DNA from: Chelonoidis abingdonii | Taxonomy: Eukaryota > Chordata > Testudines > Testudinidae | Direction of reading: 5' to 3' | NCBI RefSeq assembly: GCF_003597395.2 | Contig: NC_133777.1 | Location: 6,752,042-6,816,041, forward strand | DNA length: 64,000 nt | Shown here: positions 1-13,405 of the stretch, piece by piece | Position numbering within the stretch: the stretch's first letter is position 1 | Layout: each line of letters opens with the position of its first letter | The notes under the pieces: generated by a model | Database searches by the model: none | What the model was told of the DNA's origin: nothing | Seen by the model: the letters and a program-made list of their open reading frames with translations, nothing else | Program-made: the position numbers and the translations under genes

Positions 1-200
1 GGAGGAGGGGGAAGAGCCTGGGGTGGGGGAGGAGGAGGAAGAGCCAGGCTGAGTGGGGGAGGAGGGGGAAGAGCCCAGGGTGGGGGTAAAGGGGGCAGAG
101 CCAGGCTGAGTGGGGGAGGAGGAGGGGGAAGAGCCTGGGGTGGGGGTAAAGGGGCAGAGCCAGGCTGAGCAGGGGAAGGAAAGAACAGAGCCCAGGGAGC
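1..200 (+). repeat. G-rich minisatellite, period about 58 bp
   Basis: CCAGGCTGAG recurs at 44-53, 101-110 and 160-169. Between copies lie GGGGGAGGAGGGGGAAGAGC and TGGGGGTAAAGG-type segments. About three units are visible and the array is cut by the window start. Purine strand bias and many G runs give G-quadruplex potential on the + strand. Confidence 0.85.
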
Positions 201-594
201 TAGAGCTGGGCCTGAGGAGGAGCCATGTCTGCAGCAGACCAGGGGAGGGGCAGATCTGCATAAACAGGACCCCAGCTGGTGGGGTGAGGGTGGACTTCAG
301 TAGGGTTAAGCTTGGTGGAGACGGGAGTCCCGCCACAGAAGAGAGTGGGTGATGGGGGATCCAAACCCTGGTGGGATCTTGAGGATCTGGCACCTTAGAG
401 TGAGAGCTTGTGTGGGGAGGCGCTGGCTGGGGAGGGCTTGCAGAGCCGAGTGCTGGGGTGCTCATGGCCTGTTGCTGTGGTCCGTGTTTCCCAGGGTTGT
501 CCCCAGGGCCTGGTTTGAAAGGTACAGGTGTCCTACTTCACAAACAAAATCTTGCTGAAATCCCGTTTCCTGTGGGGTTTCCGGTGACAGCTGA

Positions 595-672
595 GGTATT
601 AGCACCTGTGTTAGTGAAGGCAGGGGACTGGACTCAATGACTTTTCAAGGTCCCTTCCAGTTCTATGAGATA
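595..672 (+). repeat. 3' tail of a turtle CR1-mobilised SINE or CR1 LINE
   Basis: GGCAGGGGACTGGACTCAAT and AAGGTCCCTTCCAGTTCTAT followed by GAGATAGG are the tail shared by turtle tRNA-SINEs and CR1 LINEs. No tRNA-like head is visible upstream, so it is 5' truncated. Confidence 0.7.
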
Positions 673-723
673 GGTATATCTATATCTATATCTATCTAAT
701 ATATATATAGATATATAGATATA
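673..723. repeat. (TATATC)n-type AT-rich microsatellite
   Basis: Runs of TATATC, then AATATATATATAGATATA, directly after the SINE/LINE tail. It probably grew from the tail's terminal repeat. The sequence is nearly self-complementary. Confidence 0.85.
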
Positions 724-934
724 AAAGCAGGAGTATAACAGGGCAGGGTACCCTGATGCTACTAAAGGATCTTGTCCCACTTCAATCTGCGTTTCTAAGC
801 AACCAGTGTTATGGTGTCCCAGGAAGTCAATTCCTTCCTAGACCAAATAACCTGTATTTGGGCTGCTGCTTGTTTCCCCTGAATATCTGCTTTGGGGATT
901 GTGTGTTTATATACAGGGAAGGCTGCATAGTCTA

Positions 935-994
935 GAGCCGTTAGCACAGGCTTAAGAAGTGAAAAAGTTCCAAGTTTTAATCCTGTCCCTGTTC

Positions 995-1039
<45 letters not shown>

Positions 1040-1095
1040 GACCTTGGGCAAGTAAGTCATGCAGGGTATGTGTTAATGTGAGAGGTAGCCCAAAG
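935..1095 (+). repeat. MIR-type SINE split by a (TC)n tract
   Basis: The MIR signature GACCTTGGGCAAGTAAGTCA is at 1040-1059, with AGTTTTAATCCTGTCCCTG upstream. The usual segment between them is replaced by (TC)n at 1002-1032 and T8. Confidence 0.6.
1002..1039. repeat. (TC)n microsatellite with T8 end
   Basis: About 15 uninterrupted TC units followed by a run of T. It is homopurine-homopyrimidine, so triplex (H-DNA) formation is possible. Length polymorphism is likely. Confidence 0.9.
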
Positions 1096-1424
1096 TGTTG
1101 TCCCAACCATCCTCCCAGGTGTGTACAAAGGTTTTATTGATGTTTTTAACCGTGGCTAGCTGGAGTCTGGGTTAAAGCCTAGGTTCTACTTTCACTCGGG
1201 CTGTGAACTCACTCACCTTACAATGAGGGCACGGACTGAATGCTGATAGTCCTCCAGAGCCTTCGCACAATTCCACTGTGTGCCCAGTAGGACAGACACG
1301 TTCTTCCACAATTCACTGGGAGAGAATTACAGAGTGGCTTAGCTTACTGCAGCACAAAGAGCCATGGGGTATATCCCCAGAGATCTAGTGACACACACAG
1401 GAGCGCAGCACCAGTGAGGGCACA

Positions 1425-1590
1425 GTGACTTGGGTAAGGCTAAACTAACCCTGGTTCTCAGGGAAAACCTTACCCTTAACTATTCTGTGTCTCAGTTTCC
1501 CCATTTGTAAAATGGGGATAATACTTCTCTACTTTGTCTGGGGGTTGTGCAGACTGTGTGAGTACAAAAATGAAAATCTTTTATAAAGTG
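1425..1590 (+). repeat. MIR-type SINE fragment
   Basis: TGTCTCAGTTTCCCCATTTG then TAAAATGGGGATAATACTTC is the MIR core, followed by a degraded GGGTTGT...AGTACA tail. Confidence 0.8.
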
Positions 1591-3309
1591 GCAGTTCTGG
1601 CCACAAAACCAGAAAGTTCCTATACTTTCCCTTCCCACGCCAGCACTCCCTATTAGAACCAAAAAATGTGATCAAACGGATAAGTATTGCACTGTGCTTT
1701 GAAGATGACTGAACTCTGACTTTGGCAGAATGCACATAGCGTATGTATATCTGTCAAGCCAGCTGTCAGTAGCAATCTCGGGGAGGTTTGTTTCTTTAGA
1801 TTATGGTAAGAAGTGCTGAGTGTTTCTGGATATTATAATGGTGGTGAAAGTTAAATGTGATCTTAAAGTGGATTTGCTTTGTTGCATTTATCCACCTGAT
1901 AAGCATCTGCCAGGGCAGCTGTCTGCTTAGCTGCTTGGATAAGGGAGCTACAGGAAACAATGTTAGAGAAAGGAATCTGATCTATTGTCTGATTGATTTA
2001 ACATCAGTAAGTGATGTAACGGTGCCTTCCTAAGTCTCTTAGTAATTTTATGTAATAAAATCTGTGTTCCAGCCTTCTTTTTCTTCTGCTTCTCCATCTC
2101 TTCCTTGTAATCCATGCTCAAAGTATTTAAAGCTTCATGTTAGTTCTTTCATCCCCTTCCTGCTCCTTGTTCTCTTGGAATTAATAATAGACAGTCACTG
2201 CCTGTTCAAAGTCTCTTATGACAGCAAAGCTTTGATTGAGCTATGTTTAAGTCAGTTATGCAGCATTAGTGATATGTACATCCTGTAAGATTCTGTTGTA
2301 TTTTAAGAATTTTCCTCCTCTTTTGGTGGAAGACGTCAGCAGATTTTGTTCTGGAAGAAAAGTTTTGCTGCCTATCTTACAAGTGCCAGGCATGCCTTTC
2401 CAAGGTACCAGTACAACAAAAGCAAGACTTTCTCACAGAGCAGTGTTCTGCGGTTCTGCTTGAATGAGCTTGTGAGGTACAATTATTTGTTGTACTATTT
2501 CTATTTCTATTGGTGATTTAAATAACCCCCTAGAAATGATTTCGTAGTTCCATTTAAGCATATTGTGTTGAACACTGTGTTGGTGTTTGCAGTCATGGCC
2601 TGATGCTTACCATGTTAGAGAACTGTAGAAAATTATGGAAGGCCGTAAGCACAGGTGGAATGTGTGTTTTCTCTGCCAGGAAGCAGCAGTGGTTCACATG
2701 AAAATTTAATTAAGAGCATACAGAATGTCTTTAGGTAAATGTCAGGTTTGAAAAAGAAGATTTCGGAAGGGGTTTTGAAGAGCTGAGAGAGCTAATACAA
2801 GGCATTTCATCTTTCCTCTGAAGCTGGAGAGACCTTTCCAATAAACCGTTGCTTGAAGTATGGTTATGATCAGGAAAATACTAGTATTTATTTGCATTAC
2901 TAGGATGGGACTCTGATGGACTCAGAGATTTAGTAATGGGGATATATAGCATCTTTCACATCTAAATTGACCGATCAAATTCCAGCCAAGTTCATGGTGT
3001 GTGAAAGTTATTTACATCTGATTTTTGGCAAATTGCTTTGTTCCATTTCCAGTGGCCAAGTGTCCACTGCACAAAAACCACCACAGCTGCCTCTAACTGA
3101 AAACCACAATGTAAGTGTAAGGAGAGAGGCTATGGATTAGATGGGCTATAAAGAAAATGGACTGTGAAGACTGAGCTATCTTCTCATCTCTAAATATGGT
3201 CCCCGCAGAGCAAGGCTGAGGTGTGTTGGTAGGGTGTTGTGGGGAAGCTCACTCTGCTGTTAGGATCCACCTGGATGCTGTGTGTGAATTTATTTAAATA
3301 AATAATACT

Positions 3310-3418
3310 TGTTTCATTTTGTAATGCTTTTCATCTGTACATCTCAAATGTGAGTAGGAATCATTATCCCCATTTTATAGGTGGGGAGACTGAGGTACAG
3401 AGAGATTAATATAGACAA
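3310..3418 (-). repeat. MIR-type SINE fragment, reverse orientation
   Basis: ATTATCCCCATTTTATAGGT and GGGGAGACTGAGGTACAGAG are the reverse complement of the MIR core and CTCAGTTTCC segment. Confidence 0.75.
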
Positions 3419-6400
3419 TATACTGTCTCTCGATACATGTTTTATGGGTAAATAGAAGATTACAGTGTCCCCACCAGGTTGTCAGATGACTAGGAGGTTG
3501 TGACCATCCCTTCTAGATGTGGTCCTCACCAGTCTTCTACACATTAGTAACATTCTGGTTGGATTAATGCAGCGCAGTCTACACAGGGCTACTCTTGAAG
3601 ATGACCTGGAAAGTTTGCTTGTTCAGAATGTGGCCTCTCACGTGCTTAACTGTGCTTCTGGCATGGAGCATAACATTACAGCTCTGCGCCATGATTGTAC
3701 TGGCTTTCCAGATGCAGTTCAAACTGTTGGACTCAAAACTATAATACCCTTTTGTGATTTCAGCTCTGTATATCACTGCCTCTCACCTCAAATTCTACTG
3801 GTGTAGTTGAGACCAGCTGAGTTAAATGAGCTGATAATGTCTAGATTTGTAAATATAGGGCTGGTGTCAGAGTATTCTTAGTGAAAGGTGCTCGGCTGTG
3901 GAATTTACATCTTTTCATGGACTAAAAGAGCCTAAATGTGTTGACTTTCATGGAACAATGCAAAGCTTGTCTATTTACCCAGGCTCTTCTGAAGGGGCTA
4001 GGCTGTGTGTGTGGAGGTTCTCAATGGTTGCAGAATGGCTGTGTTGTCGCATCTGTTCAGATTAATTTAGGTAGTGAATGCAAACCTAGATTTTTTTATT
4101 ATAGGCTCACAGAGTGAATTGGGAAAAATAGTTTTATGTGGAAGGATGAACTCCAGGTAAATCTATATTCTGAGAATGCAAAACATTGTTCAGAAATACT
4201 GCTGACCTGAGAATAGGAAGAATACAGAAAAGTGTGTAGTAAAGTGGTGAAGCCAATTGCTTGGAAACTGGAGATAGCACTCTTCCAATAACAAGAGTCC
4301 GTGCGTCCAGGTTGGGCATCCTCTCTTTAAATTGCATGCTTACTTTGGCTTGCTCAAGAGAATCACCTTTAAAGGGTCACTGCTTGATTAAAGGTTATTA
4401 AAACAAATTTCCTTTCCATGGGTTGCTAAACTCATTTTAGATTATTAAAACTGATTGGATTACAAGAATCTGAAGTACAGCTGACCTTTTTGTTCATGCT
4501 TCCTGTTTATTTTTTGCTCTTCATTCTGCTTCCACAAGAAAAACAGTTCCATTTTCTACGTCTCCTGAACTGGTGAGATCTTTGTAAACACTGCAGGGGA
4601 ATGTTCAAATGCAAATCAAATCTTGCTGTGTTGCATTTTTGTTAACATCTTCAAGTGCAAAGGGCTGATGCAGAGCAGTGATCTGTGAAATGGGCTCCTC
4701 ACAGGTAGAACAAATAATGAATGTGCATATCCATCTTTAGGAACAATGAGGTCCGTCATGAGAACTGCTTCAATCAGTCCTTTTCAACAGAGACCTAGGA
4801 GGCCTGATTGGCTGTGACCAAAAGGCCGTGCTAATGCAGGACCAGGAGAAAACTTGAATTTACAATTACAGCTACCTAAAACTTGCAGTTTGACAACAAT
4901 GTACTAGAAATGGAGAAGGGAGTTTCTGGAGCAAAACGTTGCGCCATGCCCAGAGTAATTCTGGAAGTTGTTTTTCTAATAACCAGGACTCCAAATGTTT
5001 GGCGCTATAGTACCTTTATGGCTGTCATGCTGCATTTATTAGTCAAACACCAACTGATTCTAAGACCTTTGCCTGAGGTTGGAGTGCGGGATTGGACCCT
5101 TGCCCGGGAATCCTTTTTCAGCAGGCTGCACAGTGCTAACTGTTGTGATTTACTAAATAGGATTGTTTAAGGAAGTTACAAAAACAGTGTTTCAGCAGAG
5201 GATACAGAGGCACTTTATTGAAGCAACAGGAAACCAGATAACCTTTCAATCGATTTTTATCAACGCACACGTAGTTTCCATTTCAAGGCAGTTAAAGTGA
5301 TGATGAATATGGTGCAGAGAGAATCTGTTTGTAGAGCTTTTTCATAAAATGAAATATTGGTGCAGGCTTCTTGGCTCTTAACATCTTTTATTTTCCCCTT
5401 TTTTCCCCCCCTTGGGAAATATTTCAATGTTTCCTTGAAATATCCTCTAACATGTTTTATGACAGACTTAAACACATTTGTTCAAGAGCTATTTTTATTT
5501 TTAGCAGCAAATGCAGGACTAGAAAAATGTATTATGATGGACAACAAAAACTAAAAATCTAGAGAAAATTTACCCATATTTCATTGTCCTTGTGTGCAAT
5601 GTCTCTCTAAATTCCTTTCAGAGTAAATGTTTGCTTTGTTGTGGTATAAACCTGGTAAGATTCATTCTTCAGGAAAATGCCTTTTCCCAAGGACAAAATC
5701 AAGGCTTGAAAGAGCATGTTTATCTGCTTTGCTAGTAAAGTGTTCCATTCTCATGACTTCTGTTGTCTCCCCCCCACTCCACCCACTCAAAAAAAAAAGC
5801 CAGCATATGTCTTGGGACTTTATACGGAGACACGTATGTACTGGACACTGTTCTGAAGGTGGATTCTCCTCCACTACAAAATTGGGAATAATTATTTAGT
5901 GTCAGATTTCTAGACACAATATGTAGTACTTGAATACATCAAAAATATACATGACTTGCCAGCCCACTGTGAATGGGATGGAGATGCTATTCTCTGTATA
6001 GGTACCTAAAATAACATGAACTGTGGTCAAAATCCAGTCTCCCAGTGTTCATAGAGAATTATGCTAGTCATGCAAAACAGTCTGATGATAAAGTGCTTTT
6101 AGTTTTATAAGGTTACTTGGATCTGCTTTCACTTCATGATAACGTGTTGCAGAGAAAATCTCTTAGCAAAATTAGTATCTTGCTTTTAAAAGAAACAAAT
6201 AAATACTGAGTCATGAATCTGGTAGCTTAGGGAAACTACATATATGGGAGAGCTGGATAATTACTATAATACCATTTAATACCAGATTCCTAAAGCTGGA
6301 TTGATTTTTATAGTCACAAAAGCAGATTGCCGCTCATGAAAGTGTTAGACTGTGTTTTCGAATAATGTAGCTTTATCTGCTGTAGCATAGCATGCTTAAA

Positions 6401-6799
6401 TATATATTCCATTTGTTTCTAAATATAAACCTGTATGTACCAGGCTACAATCTGAGGGTGGCCAGCTCACAGTTTGATATTGCTTCAAGTCCTATATCTT
6501 TAAAAGCGTGCTAAAAAATGAATGGGCATCCAACATTTGGTTTTCGTTTTTAAACCTCCCATTGATGTCTCTTTATTTGGAACAATTTGCTCGCAGTACT
6601 ATTTCTTGCTTTCTCTGCGTATGTTTGTGGAATGCTGAATTAAGAGAACTTTCATAAGAGGAATGTTAGAATAATTTGAATTCTTAAATTGGGACCAGCC
6701 TTTAATTAAACTTTCATTGAAGATGAATAAGGCATTTGATATGGCGCTTGGTGATACTTCTGTAAAATGGTCTCTTACTGGGAGGAAAGAAACTTTTAG

Positions 6800-7010
6800 T
6801 ATTTGGAGAGACAGTATTGTGTTTAGTTGGGTGGTGGTGGACTGACCAGCATTTCTTCCATCTATTCTTGGCTCTGCCAGAGTCTTAGTAGGTGACCTTG
6901 GGCTAGGCACTTAATTCTGTGTGCCGTGGTTTCAGAATCTTTACAATGTATAGTTGATGAGAAGCTAAAATGTTTAAGTGCTTTGAACTCATTGGAAGAA
7001 AGATTCTTAT
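6800..7010 (+). repeat. MIR-type SINE, near full length
   Basis: GTGACCTTGGGCTAGGCACT (MIR CORE boundary) is at 6891-6910. The tail-like AAGTGCTTTGAACTCATTGG is near 6975-6995. Confidence 0.65.
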
Positions 7011-8142
7011 AGAAGCCCCAAGTATTATGAAATGTACTCGAGGGCGAGCCTGTTTGTGGTGGCTAGTGTTTGGTGTAATATCAAAGGGATTTTTGTGGTG
7101 ACTGGTGCTGTGAACCCACAGAGGTCCTGCAGCACTACCATTCAAGCACAGCTTTCTGCTTGCATCCATGCAAACATCTTCTCTGCATTTTAAAAACTGG
7201 TTTAATGTGGGAAGGCAAAAAACCAATCCTCTCTAAACTGCTATGTCTGCTGTGTTTTAGTCACATATTATGCTGCCAGAAGATCTACTTTATTCCTGAT
7301 TATTCTGTTTATTCATTTCAGATTTTCTTCCTTGAAAAGGATTCTTTTGAAAGAGGCTAGTTCTTGTGCCCAATAAAGCGTTAACCTGAATGCCAAGCTA
7401 TGTCTGAACCCCTTTTCCCTTAGGAGCAGATGGTTTACTTTAGTTTAACAAGTTGTTTCTCCATGGTTCCAAATCTTTCAACTCTCTTATTTATAAATAC
7501 TCCTAAAGCTGTTCCAGAAGGTGAAATGAAAATGGAGTCAACCAATCTATCACTTCAATCTATCAGCCTCTTTTAAAAAACAAAACACTACATTACTACT
7601 GTCCTGTACAATCTGGAGCAGTATGATGAGCAATACAGGGATCAAATACTTTATTACACTATTGACTACAGCATCCCAAAAAATCAAAGGTTGCATAAAT
7701 GCATAAACTAATTAAGTGTGTTTGTATCAAGACAATGCTGAGGTCAGAGTATCCACACTGGACCATATTTACCATTGCTTCTCTAACTTGAGAATCAGGG
7801 TAACCCAGGAACCCTCCAGGGGCTCAGCAAATGAACAATGCCAAACTATGCCACGAGATGCAAAGAGGAGCCTGGCTAGTCACAAGCAGTGTCAGGAAAC
7901 TGAGAAGACAAGTACACATTCCAGTTAAACCTGTTGTATGCTTTGGGTAAGAGCTTGTAAATCTGGTTATTGTATGGCAAGCATGTGCAGACTATTCTCC
8001 CATTTAGCAGTCAGACATTCTGACCTAGAAAGAGTGGCTGCCTGGCAAGAGCTAGTCTGTTCAAATTCAGGTCAAAAGATGCCATGCAAAATGAGAGTAG
8101 ATAATTGTTACAAACTTGATTAAAATATTTTGCCACACTTCT

Positions 8143-8295
8143 AGGCTGTGTCTACACTTAAAATGCTACAGCGACACAGCTGTGGCACTGTAGTGTTTCA
8201 GTGTAGATGCTTATCTCTCCTGTTGTTTTGGGGAACCCGCCTTCCTGAGAGGTAGTAGCTAAGTTGACAGAGAATTCTGTTAACTTAGCCATGTT
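8143..8295. mobile_element. Fragment of a palindromic MITE (GTCTACAC-type terminus)
   Basis: It starts GGCTGTGTCTACACTTAAAA, then TACAGCGACACAGCTGTGGC. The order of blocks matches the first half of a palindromic MITE I remember as abundant in turtle genomes. The complementary half is absent, so this copy is truncated. Confidence 0.5.
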
Positions 8296-9561
8296 GCATC
8301 CTTTGTATTTTTATGGGATACATCTGCAGAGAGAAGTGTAATGAACTTTGCATTTGACAAGAATAACGTGAATAAAAAAATCATATTCATGGCATGGCTG
8401 AGTTAATATGGCAGAAGGGACCTTAATGCTGACTTTTGAGTGCTTGTTTCTCAACTTTAACCTTGCATTCATTACAGCTTTCTTCATTTATTTTCCCAAT
8501 GGTTGTCTTTTTTTCTTTTAAAAAAAAATTTTACTCCTCCCCATCCCCCAAAAACCCAACAGCTCATTATTAGACTTACAGAAATTGCAGCTCCAACGGC
8601 TTTGCCAGCAGAGCTTGAAGGTTCCTTTAAACCTAAAAGGAGTTGCAGTCCTGCAGCACTTAGTAATTCTGAGCCACTTTGGCTTCCCAAGCTAACAAAT
8701 GCATCCTTAAGTCTGCCCGTTCTTAACAGAAGCATCCTACTTGCATTCTGAGAACCAAATACTACTTTTAATGTGGAAGTATGAAATTACTTGATTTCAG
8801 CATTTGTAGTTTTAAAAAGACTGATCATGATGATTTCAAAGTTGGTCCTTTAAGTCTCTATGAGAACAATCCAAGAGGGGAAGTCCTAAGTCTCTACTTT
8901 CAGTCATCTTTGATCTAGAAAAGCTGAAGAATGGTTGTCTTTTCCCCTGTATTCGAATAACTCAAACTGCTTAACTGGTTCCTTGTGGACTAAAATTTTG
9001 CCTGCTTGACTTCTGTCTAAAGGGTTTATTTTTGGAGCTGTAGAAGATACATTGATGAGATAGTGGTTACTGTAGATTAAAATGTAGTGGCGTTAAGAAT
9101 GTTTGTCAAAAGAGTTTGCATTGACTCCTTTGTCAGTTAAGCCATCTGAAGTTTTGATTGCTTAGTATCAATGAAAGAGCACCCCTGTTGCGTGCTAAAT
9201 TGCTTATCTGTATATTAAGCAGATGTTGACCACTACATAATTTGGCTACTTGATTTTCATCTCACTTTTTAGACTTTTAGGCTCTGCTAGCACATTTTGT
9301 TTATAATCTAGAAATCTGTCTTGTATCATTGTGAGCAGTTATAATCAGAGTGCTCTGGAGTATTTCCCAAGAAATCAAGTACATGGCAAGCAATGTTACA
9401 ATAACAGGGACAAAAGCAGAAGAAAAGGTGCAAGCAAGGGACCTTGATTTATGGGTGCCATTGTGTCTTGCCACTAGGGCTTGACGTGGAATAGGCAATA
9501 ATAAATAATTTGGTTTATGTCTGAACTGCCTTCTATAACGATGACATTTTAAGTTCTAAGT

Positions 9562-9871
9562 CAGGGGTAGGCAACCTATGGCACGCGTGCCAAAGGCATC
9601 ACGCGAGCTGATTTTCAGTGGCACTCACACTGCCTGGGTCCTGGTCACCGGTCTGGGGGCTCTGCATTTTAATTTAATTTTAAATGAAGCTTCTTAAACA
9701 TTTTAAAAACCGTATTTACTTTATATACAACAATAGTTTAACTATATATTATAGACTTATAGAAAGAGACCTTCTAAATATGTTAAAATGTATTACTGGC
9801 ACGCAAAACCTTAAATTAGAGTGAATAAATGAAGACTCGGCACAGCACTTCTGAAAGGTTGCCGACCCCTG
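9562..9871. mobile_element. Non-autonomous hAT transposon with perfect 8-bp TSD
   Basis: Left end CAGGGGTAGGCAACCT, right end AGGTTGCCGACCCCTG (one mismatch in 16 as inverted repeats). TTCTAAGT occurs immediately before (9554-9561) and immediately after (9872-9879). The 310-bp interior is AT-rich and non-coding, so transposase must have come from elsewhere. The 8-bp duplication and CAGNG/CNCTG termini define the hAT superfamily. Confidence 0.93.
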
Positions 9872-12800
9872 TTCTAAGTAAAAGGGTATTTTAGGGAAAA
9901 GAAACAGTGTACCACCAATATATTTTGCTGAGATTTGGTAAATACTGCTAAACATCAAATCATTTATTAACCAAGAAATTATTGTGGCAGCCATAAAATG
10001 GTTGGCTAATCAGAGTAAGATCAGTTTTTATTTACAGGCATAACGAGCAATTAAGTTTGAGCAGCTGTCAGACTTGGAAAGTGATTAAAGTTAAACAGAA
10101 AACAAAATGGGTCAGAATTCGGTTGTGATTGTTTTCTTGACATTACAGCTCATTAGTGTGTGTGTTACTGTAATAGGTAAAGCAGCCTTTAAAATCTCCA
10201 TCTAATGTAGTGACTTAACACAATGAGTGGGTGATGAAAATCTGGTTTCCAACAAAGTTCCCTGGAAGCATTAAATTTGTTTTTGATGCAGCTGGATGAG
10301 TTGGGAGTTCTTGTATGAACCTCTTCTGGGGATGGTGGCAGAGTCAGGCGCTGCAATGCAAGACCTTATTTGAGGAGCAGACTGTGGAATGGTCTGTGAG
10401 GTCCTTGACACCATATAGCTCCATCCCTGCAGAAAGTGATGGCTTCAAGACACCTACAAGACATCCTTTTCTAACAGATTTTTTATTTCATTGACCCAAT
10501 CTGAAACTTTTTATGGATTTTTTTTTGTTGGTTCATAAAATCTTTAGGATTTTGGCTTTTTGTCCTGATTTGGGATGGGAAACATTTTTTTAACTTTGAA
10601 GTCCTGCAGGACTGGAAAACTGTTTCCTGCCCAGTTCTAATGAAAATTGCAAAGACATTTCCGGATATAAAATGTAGCACCCAAGCTCTATTTTGGCTTC
10701 ATAGCTAAACATTGCACTGCAACATAAAATCCAAGGGCTTTGAAGCAGAATTGAAATGGTTAACCCTCGAGTCAGTAGGGACTGAGGAGCTACATTTTCA
10801 AGGCAGTACAAGAAGGGTTACATATGAACATCTTGTTAACCATTGTTCAGAAGTTATGGGCAGAAATCCTACAAGGGCTTTGAAAATGTAACCCTCAAGC
10901 ATTTGCCCGACTAATGAGCTCGGCCTCTTGGAAGGGGTGGCTGACAACAGACTACCCCAGTGGAAACGGCTTTAGCGCAAAATTATTTCTTTCACCAGAT
11001 AGGGTTTCATTGAACCCAACTTCTGTAGAAAGGAAACCTTTAAAACTAGTGTCGGTGCTATACTGTTTAAGCCACAGGAGCTTGAGTGAGGCAGCAATTG
11101 TTGCCTTTTAACAAAGTCTACTGTGTTCTTTTTAGCGGTGTGAAGGAAGGCTATGGATTAGAGAAGCAAATTGATGCACTTCCTTGTGCGTATTGCAACT
11201 TGGCTACCTCAGAAAGCTACGGATATCTGACTGCCTTGTTTTCTGCTGCTTGTTGGGTAACCCGCATCTTCCAGATGGCACTGAATTCAAGTTTTCTTTT
11301 CCATAGAAATATTGGAGAGGGATGAGGTGCAATGTTGTGCAATCAGAGTAGTGCATGATTTGTTTGGTTCCACCCATGTTGTCATTACATGCATATATTT
11401 TAATGGTTCCACCTATAATTAAGTACATTGTTTTGCTTGTCAATCTGTAGCAGTGCTATAGTTGTGAAGTATGTCTGTTTTTATAACTAGTTTCTGTGTG
11501 GGAATGACAGAGTTTGCTTCTCTTTCTTACTAAGTGTAATTAATGTTTAAATTTATTTTGAACAAGTGAGAATGCAGGCAATTGACTTTAGTGGTGACCT
11601 GCAAAAAATAGAATACTGATTAGGGGTTCTGCAAGGTGAAAAAAATCCAGCAGTTTGTTGTTTGCAGCAAACAAAACTTGTTACGAATGGGTGGGCAGGC
11701 GGGGGAGTTTTTTAAATATAAGAAGGGATTTTAGCCTTTGAGGCTACAGTGGTTTGAAAATTCTTAGAACATTTCACCCATGAAAGGTAATTAGTTTTAT
11801 TTTATGAATATGAAAGACACATCGCTTGTAAGTACTGGAATGAAGTCCCAAATGGGTTATTAGAACTTGCTTTATTCATGTAGTACAGAATTAACCATCA
11901 AGCACCGATGGATTTCAAATGTAGTTCACGGACACACTGATCGTCCATAATTTTCATAAAGGCTGCTTCTTTACCTGTAATTGTTTTAAATTAAACACCC
12001 TCCGATGAGCAAGGAGGTGACAGAACTAAACACTGACACGCTTCCTCACTCTTATTTGTGCTTTTAAGCTTGTCACGTAATGTAACTAGGTTGTCAAGCT
12101 CCAGAACTCTTAGATGTAATGTAAATGCTGACCTGTGGTATACTCTCCTCTCTTCCATACCTCATGGTTTCACCTCTTTGGTTTCAAAGGTAGTAATTTT
12201 TTTACTTTGTATGGATGGTGTCAGTCTACCTGTATTTTTTAATGTATTTTAAACCAGCTTGTTTATGCAATTTTCCCTTTGCCATCCTATAAAATTTTAA
12301 GGACAATATATCCATTATATAGAGTATTTGTGTATACCTGTTAATTGGAAAAAAGCCATGTTGGAAGATGAATCCTTAGCTTCACCCCCTTGGAATTTTG
12401 GGCAAACAAATATTGGAAGTTCAGTTGTGTTTTCTAACCAAATAGGAGAGTTTCATGAATGTGAGTAAGAAGCTTGTTGAGGCTTTCAGTGGAGCTTCTT
12501 GTCTTTATTGGTAAGGACAATATTTTCTGGCTATGAAAGTACGTACTAGAAAAGCTTTTCAGGATTTTTTTTAAATGTCTTGTGATAGATATTCAGATCT
12601 CTTGCCTTCCTTCAATCATAAATAATTTGCATATGGTCACTCTTTGAATTAAGCAATCTTTTGTTCCCCCTAAAGGAAGCCTTTTTTAATACCTGCTATA
12701 TTCAGTTAAAACACCATGTGGTTCACCCTTGCATAACATGAGGAATCTGGCCTGCTTAGTTATCCAAAACCGATAGAGAAATGAAAACTGTACAAAAAAT

Positions 12801-13362
12801 GTTTTGGCCAACAATTGGTGGAATGTGTACAGTAGCCAACCAAGATGCATGACTGTAACTTCATGACATCCGTACACAAACACGACTGCCTTGTTGTGGT
12901 CAGGGGAAGGAGTGAAAGTTGATTCGATGTGTCAGAATGGAGTTGGATGACTAATCCGAACTCGGCACTCAACCATACCACTCAGTCACAACTGTACTTT
13001 GTTGAGTAAGTCACACCTTAGTACAGAAAAGGCCAGGGAGAACATTTTGTTACGTTTATACGATCCAGAGGGTTTTGATTTGCTTCCTTTGTCACTTCCA
13101 TCCACAAACAAAAGATGGATGCTTGGGATGTGGTAATACTAGAGCACTGGAAGGATTGCTTAATCGATCACAGGGGTTTGCACACTGTAATAAAGCAAGA
13201 CATGAAGTTGTCAAAGAACTTGATTTTTAGAGGAGGGTGTAACCTGTCCTTTTAAGAGTACTTCAGTTCACTGTATGAGGGCAATGAACTAAACAAGCAT
13301 TACTTTCTCTATGAAATAAAACAGTAAACACCTAAATTCAAGTAAATCCATAGAAGAAAAAC

Positions 13363-13405
13363 TGTGTGTATGTACACGTGTGTACACACAGACACACACA
13401 CACCC
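13363..13405. repeat. (TG)n/(CA)n low-complexity palindromic tract
   Basis: GTGTGTATGTACACGTGTGT then ACACACAGACACACACACAC. The alternating purine-pyrimidine pattern favours Z-DNA or cruciform structure. Confidence 0.75.

Noticed and set aside
795..1106. 103-codon frame on the minus strand with an Arg-Glu repeat
   Set aside because: The repeat is just the (TC)n tract translated; it lies inside a MIR and has no known domain.
10785..10895. Short inverted repeat (CTACATTTTCAAGG with CTTTGAAAATGTAA)
   Set aside because: About 15 imperfect bases with a long loop and no flanking duplication; chance is a sufficient explanation.
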